64,000 nucleotides of DNA, from positions 17,152,001-17,216,000 of the forward strand of contig NC_092340.1 of the NCBI RefSeq assembly GCF_046630445.1, given 5' to 3'. A program made the position numbers and the translations under genes. Position 1 is the first letter of the stretch, and each line of letters opens with the position of its first letter. This stretch comes from Rutidosis leptorrhynchoides (Eukaryota > Streptophyta > Magnoliopsida > Asterales > Asteraceae). The notes beneath the pieces are model-generated. The model saw only the letters and a program-made list of their open reading frames with translations. It ran no database searches and had not been told where the DNA came from. Below, one piece after another: positions 37,583 to 49,231 of this stretch.

Positions 37583-37584
37583 AC

Positions 37585-39276
37585 TGTGACGATCGCTCCA
37601 AATCTATATGGACGAACACGTCATTCATCGATTTCATTGCGAGGTATTTGACCTCTATATGATACGTTTTGTAAACATTGCATTCTTTTGAAAAGGCACA
37701 CCATAAATGTATATTTAAATCAAAGGTTTTCGACATCTAATGATTTCTACATATAGACAATCACCGTAATAATAGTTTACAATAGTACTTCCGTTGACAA
37801 TGCAGTCAAAATAAGATACATGGTGATGATTTGGTGAATGCAACGTGTCCTCAAAAAATATGCCATGTAAGACTCCATGCACATAGCTTGTATAACATAT
37901 AAGCAAACAGCGGAAGACTTCTAGGGAACCTGAGAATAAACATGCTAACAAGTGTCAACACAAAGGTTGGTGAGTTCATAGTTTTAGTGTTTCGCATAAT
38001 CTGTATATAAAAGTGGATCACAAGATTTCAGTTGTTTCATCCAGAAATGTTTATCAATAGATTCTACATAACAGAGCACCCTGGTAACTAAGCTTTAACG
38101 TTATAATGATAAATACCCCATTCGTTTTAATACACGCAAACCAACATGTCCTAAACTCAAATAACACACGTCCGTTAAAAGGCTAGCGCTCTAGCTCGGA
38201 CGGGGATGTCAAGCCCTATGGATCCATATACTGTTATTCGCGCCCACCAGTCCATATCCTATGTACTGGCAGCTACTAGTTACCAAAGCTAAGGGATTTT
38301 CGGTTCAAACTCAGTGTAGAATTAAGTATGTACTTGTATCCATTGCGTTTAAAATAAATTGCATGTATTCTCAGCCCAAAAATATATATTGCAAAAGCAA
38401 TTAAAAAGGGAGCAATGAAACTCACCTTAGCAGCATATAAAGTTGTTCACCAAAATGTGACCGAAACTCAGATTACCAATTAATCGTAGATTTCAACCTA
38501 GAGAACATATGTTGGTCAATAAATGTCTATCAAGCTAGGTCAAGTCATAGTGTATCACAATCCTAATGCTCGAGATCGACATATAATAGTTATCCAAAGT
38601 CGTTTCAAAAAGTCAATTTTGACAATAGTTCAACAAAACGAGACGTGCCTTATATAAGGATTCATTTACTCGGTTGGTAATATTTAAAAGTTCACTTTAT
38701 CAATCTCGTAAACAAGTTGTTTAAATCTTAATTGGAGATTCAAAAGCAATTTCAATTAACGTCAATCATAATTCAGTTGATCATATCTTTTAATCCGTTC
38801 ATCGAAACTATTCGATATCTAAATGAAAAGTTATTGATTTTTCGCCAGCTTTTCAAAAACATGTATATCATATACCTTTTACCAGTAATATATGTATTTA
38901 ATTAGTGATTCATTATAAACTGTTTAACAACGAAATTTAGCATACAAACATATATAAATATATATACTCGAGCACTAGACATGGATACATAATTAATATA
39001 TAAAAGATAAGATATGAGTGCTTACGTATCAGTATTGAGATTCAATATTGTAGGAAAGTACGTAGACGTAACGGAGATGATAAACACTAGGTTTGATTCA
39101 CAAATATACCCCCGAACATTACCCATAACCTCCTTGGCAATAACCCATAATTTCCTTAGCTCTATCCCGCTTGAAAACCATTTTGAAAGTGACACGCTCA
39201 TAACCTCGTTGTAGTATTTTATGTATAAAACTAATTAATAATATTAATAATAATAAGATTAATAATAATATTAATC

Positions 39277-39347
<71 letters not shown>

Positions 39348-40136
39348 TAAAATAAATACGGAGTAATATATGATGTGTGAAAACTGATCCAAAAGTTGAG
39401 CAATTTATAGAACCTTTTCTGAAAAAGTACCCCAGGCGATCGCATGGGATTTGTGCTTCAAGGCCATGCGATCGCATGGCTCTCTGATCCAGCTCACAAA
39501 CTTTTAACTTTTTGTTTGTCGACATAATTTTATATAATATATATAATATATTTAATTTAAATAATTAATTATATATTATATTAAATTCACATGCATAGTT
39601 GACTTGTAATTTTCGTTCCGATGACTCGTACGTTGTCACTCGACTTATGTCCCGGTTCCGATTTCTCGAACGCATTTTCGTACGCTTAGAAAACTCGCAA
39701 TTTACGTTTTGTGACTCGTACCTTTGTCAAAATATAGTCTTAAATTATCAATAAACTATATCATTCAAAGTGTATCTTAAACTTTCGAGTGTTTTGGTCA
39801 TTTACTTATATAAATCATTGTCTCGCTATTTGTTGATATATATATATAATAACAAATCGTTTTATGACTAAGTTAATATATATTTTCAACATTCATAAAC
39901 ACGTTTTAAATATACGTCGCAAGTTATTCATACAATTAATATTCCAACTTATCATATATATTCAAATAAATATTTAAACCAATAAGTTTAATGTACGGTA
40001 TTAAACAATTAAAACTTTGTTACGTTTTCAAGTTATAGTATATATATGTATCTATTTACATATAATGGTTTGCGAATCGTTGAGAACAACCGAAAGGTAC
40101 TTGAATAGTTCAAAAATTTTGAGATTCGGTTTTACA
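37585..40136 (-). repeat. Gypsy LTR2, 5' end lost to the palindrome
   Basis: Copy of LTR1. Similarity is continuous up to 'gagattcggttttaca' (40136). The last roughly 96 bp of the LTR (the TGTGATGACCCGG end) are missing and replaced by the GC-rich array. It carries the same (TAA)n tract (39278-39343) and GCGATCGC palindromes. Confidence 0.92.
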
Positions 40137-40877
40137 GAAACGCGCGTTTTCGCGGGCTGTCCGGAAACGCGCGTTTTCGCGGGCGCCCGGAAACTCGCGT
40201 TTTCGCGGGGCGCCCGGAAACGCGCGTTTTTGCGGGGCGCCCGGAAACGCGCGTTTTCGCGGGGCGCCCGGAAACGCGTGTTTTCGCAGGGCACCTGGAA
40301 ACGCCCGGAAACGCACTTTCGCAGGGCGCCCGGAAAGCGCGCTTTCGCAGGGCGTCCGAAAAACGCTCGCTTTCGCAGGGCGTCCGGAAACGCGCGCTTT
40401 CGCGGGCCGCCCGGAAAAGCGCGCTTTCGCGGGCCGCCCGGAAACGCGCGTTTTCGCGGGTCGTCAGGAAACGCGCGCTTTCGCGGGCGTCCGGAAACAC
40501 GCGTTTTTCGCGGGGTGTCCGGAAACGCGCATTTTCGCGGGCCGCCCGGAAACGCGCTTTTTCGCGGGCGCCAGGAAACACGCGTTTTTGAGGCCGCCCG
40601 AAAACGCGAGTTTTTGCGGGCGCCAGGAAATGCGCGTTTTCGCGCACGCCCGGAAACACGCGTTTTTGCATCTCGCTCGGAAACGCGCGTTTCTGGATCC
40701 CCTGCTGAAACGTGCGTTTGCGCAGGGCGTCCAGAAATGCGGATTTTCGCAGCGCATACGAAACACGCGATCTCGCAGCGCGTCCGAAAACGCACGATCT
40801 TGCAACGCACTCGAAAACGCTCTTTTTCACAGCAGAAAACACGCGTTTTCGACACGCGTTCTCAAATCGCGAATCTA
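40137..40877. repeat. CpG-rich minisatellite array, left arm
   Basis: About 27 degenerate units of roughly 27 bp. Each holds the self-complementary core AAACGCGCGTTT followed by TCGCGGG and a GGGCGCCCGG-like spacer. CpG density is extreme for this AT-rich window. Units become more divergent toward the centre (40680-40877). Confidence 0.93.
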
Positions 40878-41100
40878 ATTTTTTTTTTTTTTTTTTTTTT
40901 TGTTTTGAAAAAGTGAGTCTAGAAATGAACACAAAATTTAGAAACGTAATCCTTTTTATAGCTTTTTAATTATTTTATAAAATGATATTTAATTCCATTC
41001 CATGTAAAATAGAACACATTTTTCACATTCTGCGGAATATATCAATTCCAATTCTTTCGGATTCCAATTCCTTTGACACATTCCATTCCATCAAAAAACA

Positions 41101-41440
41101 CTTTCAAAGGAATCCCTTTCTTCTCGACCTAACGACCGAACTAGCAGCGGATGGGAGGCCTTACCTGGTGAACTGCCTTCCTTACCTTAGGCTTTATGAG
41201 GACTCATTTTTTGACTTCTCCTTTTAGGCAGTTCTCTCTCTTTCTCGACTTGCAACTCACTTTTCCCTTCGTAGAGCAGATCATGAATTGAAAAAGTTCT
41301 ATCTGGGCAAAATGCTAATTTTTTTATAGATTTCCCTTCATTTAGGGCACCAATCCCGACTGATCCCGTTGCTATAGTATAACAAGAGATAGGCGCCTAC
41401 CTTAAAGTCACCTATCGACACTCAAGCCTGTTCATCCAAC
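41101..41440. other. Insert present in only one palindrome arm, organelle-like
   Basis: The right arm reads directly across this point (42751-42754). The 340 bp here have mixed composition and style reminiscent of plant mitochondrial DNA, for example 'ctagcagcggatgggaggcc' at 41141-41160. There is no coding frame of note. The mitochondrial origin is an inference to be tested by search. Confidence 0.55.
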
Positions 41441-41875
41441 ATTCCACGAGCGAAACGGGGCCTAAGTGTTTATCTCAGTTAGTTCAGATCAGTTAGACAC
41501 CCTGATTTTACAGGATAGACATAACGTATGAAAGAAAAAAAAAGAAAAAAAAAAGTATGAAGCTTAAAGTAATTTCCTTTTACCCGTTAAAGAACAAAAG
41601 ATTTAATCTTGTAAGATATTGAACCCACACCTCACCCAGTTCCAAATGTTAACCTAATTTTGTCAACACCTGACCCCCTTACAAAAAAGTAACAAACAAA
41701 CTGAATAAGAAAAGATCACAATCACATACTCGTCAACTATATCAAATCAACATATGAATAAATAACAAACAAACCAAATTAAAATTACAATTACAATTAC
41801 ACTATGATTACAATCAAAATTAAAATTATAATTACAATTAAAATTAAAAATGTTTAAGTCGATTACCTTATCGGG

Positions 41876-42348
41876 ACTGAAAGCGCCGCAATCCAGTTCT
41901 CCTACGAAGTACTATTTGTTTCACAACTGGTTTTGTAGAATTTAAGGATGAGGATTGTAGGTTGAAACCTAAACGTACAATTAAATTTCAAGTTTCGTAC
42001 ATGGGCTATTAATACAAATGGACTCTAGCAAGCCCAACAACATGCCTATTATTTAAAGAATCACTCCAGCTCGACTTTTGGATTAATAAAATGTTGTCCC
42101 AACAATGGACTCTAGCTCGAGCTGGAGTGATTCTTTAAATAATAGGCCTGTTGTTGGGCTTGCTAGAGTCCATTTGTATTAATAGCCCATGTACGAAACT
42201 TGAAATTTAATTGTACGTTTAGGTTTCAACCTACAATCCTCATCCTTAAATTCTACGAAACCAGTTGTGAAACAAATAGTACTTCGTAGGAGAACTGGAT
42301 TGCGGCGCTTTCAGTCCCGATCAGGTAATCGACTTAAACATTTTTAAT
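41876..42348. other. Captured promoter / first-exon-like segment at the palindrome core
   Basis: In the right arm (plus strand) two TGGGC-type site II words ('gttgggcttg' 42151 and 'tagcccatg' 42183, inverted) precede a leader. A block 'aggagaactggattgcggcg' (42288-42307) then ends TCAG|GTAATCG, like a splice donor at about 42325. The left arm holds the mirror image. A diverged copy of the same modules lies at 63330-63540. This looks like the 5' end of a housekeeping-type nuclear gene taken into the repeat; the gene is not identified. Confidence 0.4.
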
Positions 42349-42982
42349 TTTAATTGTAATTATAATTTTAATTTTGATTGTAATCATAGTGTAATTGTAA
42401 TTGTAATTTTAATTTGGTTTGTTTGTTATTTATTCATATGTTGATTTGATATAGTTGACGAGTATGTGATTGTGATCTTTTCTTATTCAGTTTGTTTGTT
42501 ACTTTTTTGTAAGGGGGTCAGGTGTTGACAAAATTAGGTTAACATTTGGAACTGGGTGAGGTGTGGGTTCAATATCTTACAAGATTAAATCTTTTGTTCT
42601 TTAACGGGTAAAAGGAAATTACTTTAAGCTTCATACTTTTTTTTTTCTTTTTTTTTCTTTCATACGTTATGTCTATCCTGTAAAATCAGGGTGTCTAACT
42701 GATCTGAACTAACTGAGATAAACACTTAGGCCTCGTTTCGCTCGTGGAATGTTTTTTGATGGAATGGAATGTGTCAAAGGAATTGGAATCCGAAGGAATT
42801 GGAATCCGAAGGAATTGGAATTGATATATTCCGCAGAATGTGAAAAATGTGTTCTATTTTACATGGAATGGAATTAAATTTCATTTTATAAAATAATTAA
42901 AAAGCTATAAAAAGGATTACGTTTCTAAATTTTGTGTTCATTTCTAGACTCACTTTTTCAAAAAAAAAAAAAAAAAAAAAAA

Positions 42983-43699
42983 TTAGATTCGCGATTTGAG
43001 AACGCGTGTCGAAAACGCGTGTTTTCTGCTGTGAAAAAGAGCGTTTTCGAGTGCGTTGCAAGATCGTGCGTTTTTGGACGCGCTGCGAGATCGCGTGTGT
43101 CGTATGCGCTGCGAAAATCCGCATTTCTGGACGCCCTGCGCAAACGCACGTTTCAGCAGGGGATCCAGAAACGCGCGTTTCCGGGCGAGATGCAAAAACG
43201 CGTGTTTCCGGGCGTGCGCGAAAACGTGCGTTTCCTGGCGCCCGCAAAAACTCGCGTTTTCGGGCGGCCTCGAAAACGCGCGTTTCCGGGCGCCCCGCGA
43301 AAGCGCGCGTTTCCGGGCGCCCCGCGAAAGCGCGCGTTTCCGGGCGGCCCGCGAAAGCGCGCGTTTCCGGGCGGCCCGCGAAAGCGCGCGTTTCCGGGCG
43401 GCCCGCGAAAGCGCGCGTTATCGGGCTGCCAGCGAAAGCGCGCGTTTTCCGGGCGCCCCGCGAAAGCGCGCGCTTTCCGGGCGCCCCGCGAAAGCGCGCG
43501 CTTTCCGGGCGCCCCGCGAAAGCGCGCTTTCCGGGTGCCCTGCAAAAGCGCGTTTCCGGGCGTTTCCAGGTGCCCTGCGAAAAGACGCGTTTCCGGGCGC
43601 CCCGCGAAAACGCGTGTTTCGGGCGCCCCGCGAAAACGCGAGTTTCCGGGCGCCCGCGGAAACGCGCGTTTCCGGACGGCCCGCGAAAACGCGCGTTTC
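42983..43699. repeat. CpG-rich minisatellite array, right arm
   Basis: Mirror of the left array, with the same gradient (regular units near 43270-43560, degenerate ones toward the centre). Unit number and spacing differ slightly from the left arm, so the arms have not been perfectly homogenised. Confidence 0.93.
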
Positions 43700-43779
43700 T
43701 GTAAACCGAATCTCAAAATTTTTGAACTATTCAAGTACCCTTCGGTTGTTCTCAACGATTCGCAAACCATTATATGTAG

Positions 43780-43785
<6 letters not shown>
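43700..43785 (+). repeat. Inverted gypsy LTR scrap at the far end of the palindrome
   Basis: 'tgtaaaccgaatctcaaaat' onward is the reverse complement of LTR2 at about 40050-40136, up to the (TA) tract. A simple insertion into LTR2 would leave the missing LTR end here in the original orientation; instead the same piece appears inverted. Confidence 0.9.
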
Positions 43786-43812
<27 letters not shown>

Positions 43813-43816
43813 TATA

Positions 43817-44517
43817 ACCAATCGGGGGGAAGCGGGGGAAGCAATTTTTTTTTTCTTCGTTTTTTTGAATTTTTTTTTCCGGCATCAAGATCAGACGAAA
43901 ATATGAACATTTAGAAGAGACACTTCGTGATGAATGTTATTATTTAGGCGGGAAAACGATCGACTAAAATAACATTCAAGATAATATTGTTCGTAAAGAA
44001 TATGAACGTTTTTTTTTCCCATGTTTTATGAAGTAAAATTTAACCCGATTTAGAGTTTAGGGTTTAGGGTTTGGTGTTTTTGGTTTATGGGGTGTTTTGG
44101 GTTTATTCCATAAACCCAAAACACCAAACCCTAAACCCTAAACCATAAACTCTAAACCGTTCGTGTTAAAAACTCAATCTAAATCCTAAATCTAAACCCT
44201 AAATCTAAACCCTAAACCCGAAATTTCTAAACCCTAATATCTAACCCCTATAAACCCTAATATCTAAACCCTAATATCTAAACCCCAATAGCTAAAACCT
44301 CAAAATACGCTCGAAAAACACGATAATTGTTATATATTACTTCTTCGAGAGTTTTCCCGCCAAAATAAAAACATTTATCACAAAGTGTCTCTACTAAATG
44401 TTCATATTTTCATCTCATCTATAATGTTCGTGAACAAAGTTTTTTCAAAAAACAAAAAAAAAAAAAATTGCTTCCCCCCGCTTCCCCCCCGAATGGCTAC
44501 TTCCCTCTTGATCCTAC

Positions 44518-44520
<3 letters not shown>
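43817..44520. mobile_element. Inverted-repeat element with telomere-like core
   Basis: The ends are about 160-bp inverted repeats: left 'atcggggggaagcgggggaa' (43821-43840), right its mirror near 44471-44494. Each continues through a poly(T/A) run and the 'gaaaatatgaacattta' block to a GGCGGGAAAA motif. The core has TTTAGGG repeats (44054-44080), a palindrome at about 44080-44140 and many CCCTAAA/CCCTAATATCTAAA units (44120-44300). There is no transposase. It is bordered by (TA)n on both sides, so it probably inserted in a TA microsatellite. The right edge may lie slightly beyond the inverted repeat ('cctcttgatcctaccac'). Confidence 0.75.

Positions 44521-44613
<93 letters not shown>
44521..44613. 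repeat. (TA)n microsatellite
   Basis: About 93 bp of uninterrupted TA. Together with 43779-43816 it brackets the telomere-like element. Confidence 0.95.
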
Positions 44614-44615
<2 letters not shown>

Positions 44616-44849
44616 AAACGTAGATGATTTTTTAAAATACGAGATGTTTAACAAAAGTAGCTGATAGATGGAACTTAAGGCAGTAAATTTTTTGATGTAT
44701 TTATCTTTTTGACACAATAACTAATAACTGTATTCGTTAAAAAAGATAAAATGATAAAAAAAACTATTAGTTTTTTTTTTCTCAACGCTATTTATATTAG
44801 CTTTTAGTTTTTTCTATCTATTTAAAAATTAAATTTTATTAACCGATCA

Positions 44850-46300
44850 GATTTTTTAATTAAATGTAGTCGCCGCCACCCCTAATTCTCCTCCTCCAGT
44901 CGCAGGTTTTCACCGGCAGTCCGGAGGACCTCCCTTCCTCACCCTTTATCCTTTATTTTTTATTCCGTAATCTCTTTTCTTTGGTTTCACTTATGTATTA
45001 TTCGTTTTAGGTGTCTTTTTTTTATTCGAGTGTATCGTTGTCGGCCGCTAATTTTCAGGTGGTTAGGTCGTGGTTTAGATTAACAATTAAGGTTGCATTG
45101 GTGAGTCATTTCTGGCGGTTCAGTCAGATCTTGTCTCCTCATTTTTTCCGGCGCAGATCTTCAGGTTTGCGAAGGGTGACTTTTTATGATTTGCCTGAGG
45201 TTCGTGATTGCCGGTGGTTTCGTTTTCCGAACTCGGTCGCCGGCCGGTACGGGTTTCTCTTCCTCAATTGTCTTCCTTCTGCTCTTGACTTTAGGTATTT
45301 TTGTGGTTTAGGGTCGTGGTTGTGGATTTCGCGGTTTGTGGGTTTCGTGATTGTGGGTTTTGATTCGTGGGTGCGTGGCTGTCAATTCGTGATTGTTGGT
45401 TGGTTGTTGTTGTTTTATGTAGACGTGTTTCTAATCGTTAAGTATGTGTAAGAACAGATCTTTAGATGTAATATATCGATTCTTTTATTTTGAACGAGCT
45501 ATGTTTCGCAGAAGGCTTGGAAGAATTTAATTCATCATGTGGGAAGTCTTTATTATATTATTGTGGAGTAACATCCCATGTTATGCTGGATATTAAAAAC
45601 AGTACTTCAAATGAGGTTTGAATGCTACAATCGAAATGTAATGTACTCGTGAAAGTTCTCGTGTTTATAGCTAGTCGATGGACCCCAATTTGAAGGTCTT
45701 GGGTGGATGGCTTCAATTAATTCATGTGTTTCAGCCTTTCAGTAGGTGGATCCTCGCATCTTGGTCCTTTGTCATGGGTATTGTTTGGTTCGTGGTCGTA
45801 TGTGTTTCGTCATGTGGTGATCAATTTACGGCAGGTTATTTATTTGTTAATCACATTCAAATACTACTTTATCACCACTCAATTTGATTGTGTGATCAAA
45901 ATTTTGATTTTGATTTTCGTGGTTTTCTTGGTGTGATATTTGGGTTTATAGTCAATGTGATCCGTTTCCATGCTTTCATTAGGGTGCTGCTCTGAAGCAG
46001 TAATGTGATATGTTTTTGGTTAACATTGTGGTTTCCTTGGATGGTTGGCCCGCTCATTTGTTGTGCCTTTTTTTGTTAGGATACATGTTCGAATGAGAGT
46101 TTTAGAATCGTTGATGTTGTAGGTTTTTAATTGAGCTTTATGTTTGAATTTGTGTGTTAGTCGTTTCGTGTTGAAGTCATTGCATTGTAGATGGTCGGCG
46201 GAGGTCGTCACACATGTAATTCGCTTTTGTATTACCTAGCATCTTGCTAGTTTTTATTAATATTAATATAATTAGTTTTTATTGCCTTTCAAAAAAGAAA
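44850..46300 (+). mobile_element. Probable non-autonomous LINE-like retroposon
   Basis: A GC-richer leader ('gtcgccgccacccctaattc', 44869-44888) starts a 1.4-kb unit. The unit ends with a 3' tail of LINE style ('ttagtttttattgcctttc', then an A-rich run, 46274-46302). The sequence 'aaaattaaat' occurs near both ends (about 44825 and 46303) as a possible target duplication. One 146-codon frame (45011-45451; Trp/Phe/Val-rich, several hydrophobic stretches) has no family I recognise, and its start is arbitrary. No reverse transcriptase is present. It could instead be a processed or decayed host transcript. Confidence 0.4.
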
Positions 46301-46359
46301 AAATTAAATCTAAAAGTTAAAAACTCATATCATAAGGGTAAATGAACGCATAATCAAAC

Positions 46360-47737
46360 CAGAGTCGGAGACAAGGGGGACATGGTAGTGCTAAGCCTCC
46401 CACAATGTCTCTTATTTACGTAATATAATATACTACTAAGTCTAACTAAACAAAGAGTTCTATTATACGTTGAGTTTACACAAAATTTATCTCAACTAAA
46501 CAAACACTAATATGTTGAGTAAACAAGCCTATTATACGACAATTATATCTAATTTACCAAGCCATTATACATTGAATTTTAATTGCCTTTTACGTATTAA
46601 AGATACTTTACGGAGCAATTAAATTTCTCTTAAAAAAATGCAATTAGTCACTTTCGATTGTAAGTTTTCCTTTTAATTTTTCATTTTTAAAAAATTTCAT
46701 TCCATGTAGTAATTGTGTTTGTTTTACGTCTATTAAATAAGATAAGATACACTTAATTATAAACATTTTAGTAATTTATTTTAGATGTATATTTTCTAAT
46801 GAAAATTGTTGCGATTAATGGAGGTAACCATTTTATGATTACTGGTATTTATGTTACAATTAAAACTTATTTGATACTTTATATTTAAAGAAAAATTAAT
46901 GATATATTTTCTACAGTTGTTTTTACTTTCAAGAAGTGTAAGCACGTTCAACTATTCATATAAAAGATAACATTTTTTCAAATGATCTTGTATTTTATTG
47001 TAAGTTATATGAATAGTTAACTAATCATAACTATTTAACTATTATCAACAAGCTAGTTCATGATAAATGCCTATGTGTGTGCAGAATTAACTAATTGTTA
47101 TATATTATATTTAATATAATTTATTTATATGTTTCACTCATATTTATATTGTATTTAAAACTTTGTGATGATTGTTAACTCATTTTCTAGATATTTTGTT
47201 ACATTTTATAGATAGAATTTGTAATTACTTAAATATTGGTTGATGTCACAATTCACTAAGCTTGTGGCTTAACCCATTCACCTTGTAGCCCAATTGTGTG
47301 ATATTAACCTAAAATCGAAAGAACCAAGATTTTCATAGAATGTTTTTAGAATGCTCTCCTTAGTTCATATTTGAAATGATGTAAAAACTCTATGGATATC
47401 TCTAGAATTATGTACATTTTTGAAGTTTCTAATACTTTGATCCTAGTCATTCATTTCATTTAATCTTATTCATCCATTACGTAGTAAGAGTAATATAAAT
47501 ATGGGCAACCTCATTTGGCAAAATACATATCAAATTTCTGCTATCCTCTATTGTAAAGTTCTTTCAATCACTATAAGTATTATCCGTTATTCCCATTTGT
47601 TTGTTATAGGTTACTCAAATCGTTGGAAGGTCCGAGTAAAGTTGACTTAGTAGTGACCAAGTGTCGCACTATGAGATTATCGAGATACATCTGTGACACT
47701 GAGCCCTCCTCATCCTTAAAACATGGCTCCGCCACTG
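46360..47737. mobile_element. Non-autonomous hAT element (1.4 kb)
   Basis: Starts CAGAGTCGGAG and ends CTCCGCCACTG, imperfect versions of the hAT terminus seen at 5981. It is flanked by the perfect 8-bp duplication AATCAAAC (46352-46359 and 47738-47745). The interior is AT-rich with no transposase frame. No other gene is visible in the interval. Confidence 0.9.
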
Positions 47738-47745
47738 AATCAAAC

Positions 47746-48586
47746 GAATTAAACACAAAAAAGATGTCACTCGGCACTTGCATTAACAAATAATTAATTA
47801 GAAGCTACCAATATTGAATGGACGAAAAAATATCCAAGCTTCCTTGCTATGCCTCACGTTTTAATTAATGAAATGATGAGCATCAATATGGGTTTTTGTC
47901 CAAGGGAAATCTCCCATAAATTAATAAGTGATTGAAATAATTATTCGATAATCAAGGTGTTCATGTTTTCCTCACTTTGAAAATGTCGTATAATCCTAAG
48001 AATTTGACTCTCGCATCAGTTATAAATATTTTTAATTATCCAAGTTGTTTACCTACATCAAAAACTCAAATTGTTACTATCATAAGTCGATACTAACTTT
48101 AAAGTTAATTAACACTTTTATGTATGGTTTAAATATTCATACTTAAAGACCAGTTTATACATTTCAACGTGAGAATATGTAATCTCCAGATTTATGATTT
48201 CAGTTATGTCATTTTACTTATCAGATAAGTTTAATTCCTGTGATTCAAGCTCTATGAACATATTAATGACATTATAAATCTCCTATTTCAGTTGCACAAA
48301 TTCTACGAGCATTGTATATCATGGGCCAGGCCCACAAACATCACTCTGGGCTGCTTTTGAAGCCCACAAACACATACTCCTCACCGCTAAGGGTACATCC
48401 AACCCTACCATCTTATTTCTTATTTGTTTCTCAATTAAGAGTCAATTTTCACCTAAATATCTCTACCTTCGTTCATTTTCCAACAACATTTTCAAACACC
48501 ACATACATTCCGATTTCTTGCAATTACACACTCTAGTGTTCATGTTGAATTTTTACGCAACCAATAACTGTAAGCATTACCGACTC
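47746..48586. other. Non-coding AT-rich stretch
   Basis: No gene recognised. A site II-like 'atgggccaggcccacaaa' (48323-48340) and a pyrimidine-rich leader-like region (48400-48530) could be an old promoter for the pseudogene to the right, but this is speculative. Confidence 0.3.
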
Positions 48587-49090
48587 TGGTTTTTCTATAA
48601 ATTCTCTAAGATTTATGCACAATTGATTTTCAATATTTAGGGTTTTTTATAAATTCGGAAAGATTTACACAAATTGAGTTTTGATAATTGTATCATGAAA
48701 CAACAGGGTTACAACATGTACTTTTTGAATTGTAAGTCTTTGTTTTACGATTTTATTATGGGATTGATTTCATGTTAAAATGGAAAATGGAATGGATGGA
48801 TTTTGAATACTAATTGATTTTAATTTGTTTATTCTTGTAAATTTCTTTAAGACTTGCGCAAAATTGGTTTTTATAATTTAGGGTTTTCTGCAAATTCGAA
48901 AAGATTCACACAAAAGTTTTGATAATTGTATTTTGAAACAACAGGTTACAACATGTACTTTTTAAATTGCAGATCTCTGTTTATTTTACGATTTTATTAT
49001 GTGATTGATTTTATGTTAAAGTGGATTTTGAATACTAAATGATTATAACTTGTTTATTTTTGTAAATTTCTTTAAGATTTAACACACATA
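48587..49090. repeat. About 240-bp direct tandem duplication
   Basis: The order 'aaattctctaag... tagggtttt... gaaacaacagg... ttacaacatgtacttttt' at about 48597-48780 is repeated at about 48840-49025, with roughly 10-15% differences. A third start appears near 49063. Non-coding. Confidence 0.8.
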
Positions 49091-49231
49091 AAAAATTAAA
49101 TCTTGATCTATTCACATGGGGAAAAACAAAGTGTTACAACATATTCGATGAAGTATTATTTTTATTTTTATTTTTCTAATATAACCATAACCATTTTATG
49201 TATTGTATATAATCTTTAAATGTTTCTAATA

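Larger units (their letters stand above)
33861..37584 (-). mobile_element. Internal region of a non-autonomous gypsy element
   Basis: Lies between LTR2 (5') and LTR1 (3') on the minus strand. Order from the 5' side: primer site (37571-37582), gag-like ORF (37199-36642), unassigned DNA (about 36640-35400), poly(A)-binding-protein-like fragment, antisense small ORF with TATA box, polypurine motif (33871-33890 region). No protease, RT, RNase H or integrase motif exists in any frame, so it depends on another element's enzymes. The tRNA-Met primer and general text suggest a Tekay-like chromovirus relative, but without pol the lineage is an inference. Confidence 0.88.
40050..43785. repeat. Giant palindrome with CpG-dense arms
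   Basis: Two arms, 40050-42074 and 42117-43785, are reverse complements around a 42-bp loop (42075-42116). Module order from the outside in: about 87 bp of gypsy LTR, CpG-rich tandem array, poly(T)/poly(A), GGAAT-rich segment, a unique promoter- or exon-like segment, loop. The left arm alone has an extra 340-bp insert (41101-41440). No transposase frame exists. The long Arg/Phe/Ala-rich frames in the arrays are generated by the repeat. The architecture resembles Foldback-type transposons, but the inverted host LTR at both ends also fits an inverted-duplication event. Confidence 0.9.

Noticed and set aside
40017-40969. Long Arg/Phe/Ala-rich open frames in all six frames of the left CpG-rich array (and at 42897-43906)
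   Set aside because: They arise because the repeat unit is free of stops in several frames and has extreme composition. No domain, no consistent start and no frame preference exist.
44050-44300. CCCTAAA repeats as a true chromosome end or telomere fusion
   Set aside because: The repeats are degenerate, short and enclosed by an inverted-repeat element in the middle of the window.
45678-45936. Two overlapping hydrophobic frames in the LINE-like unit
   Set aside because: Phe/Val/Trp-rich translations of T/G-rich DNA in two frames at once, with no family resemblance.
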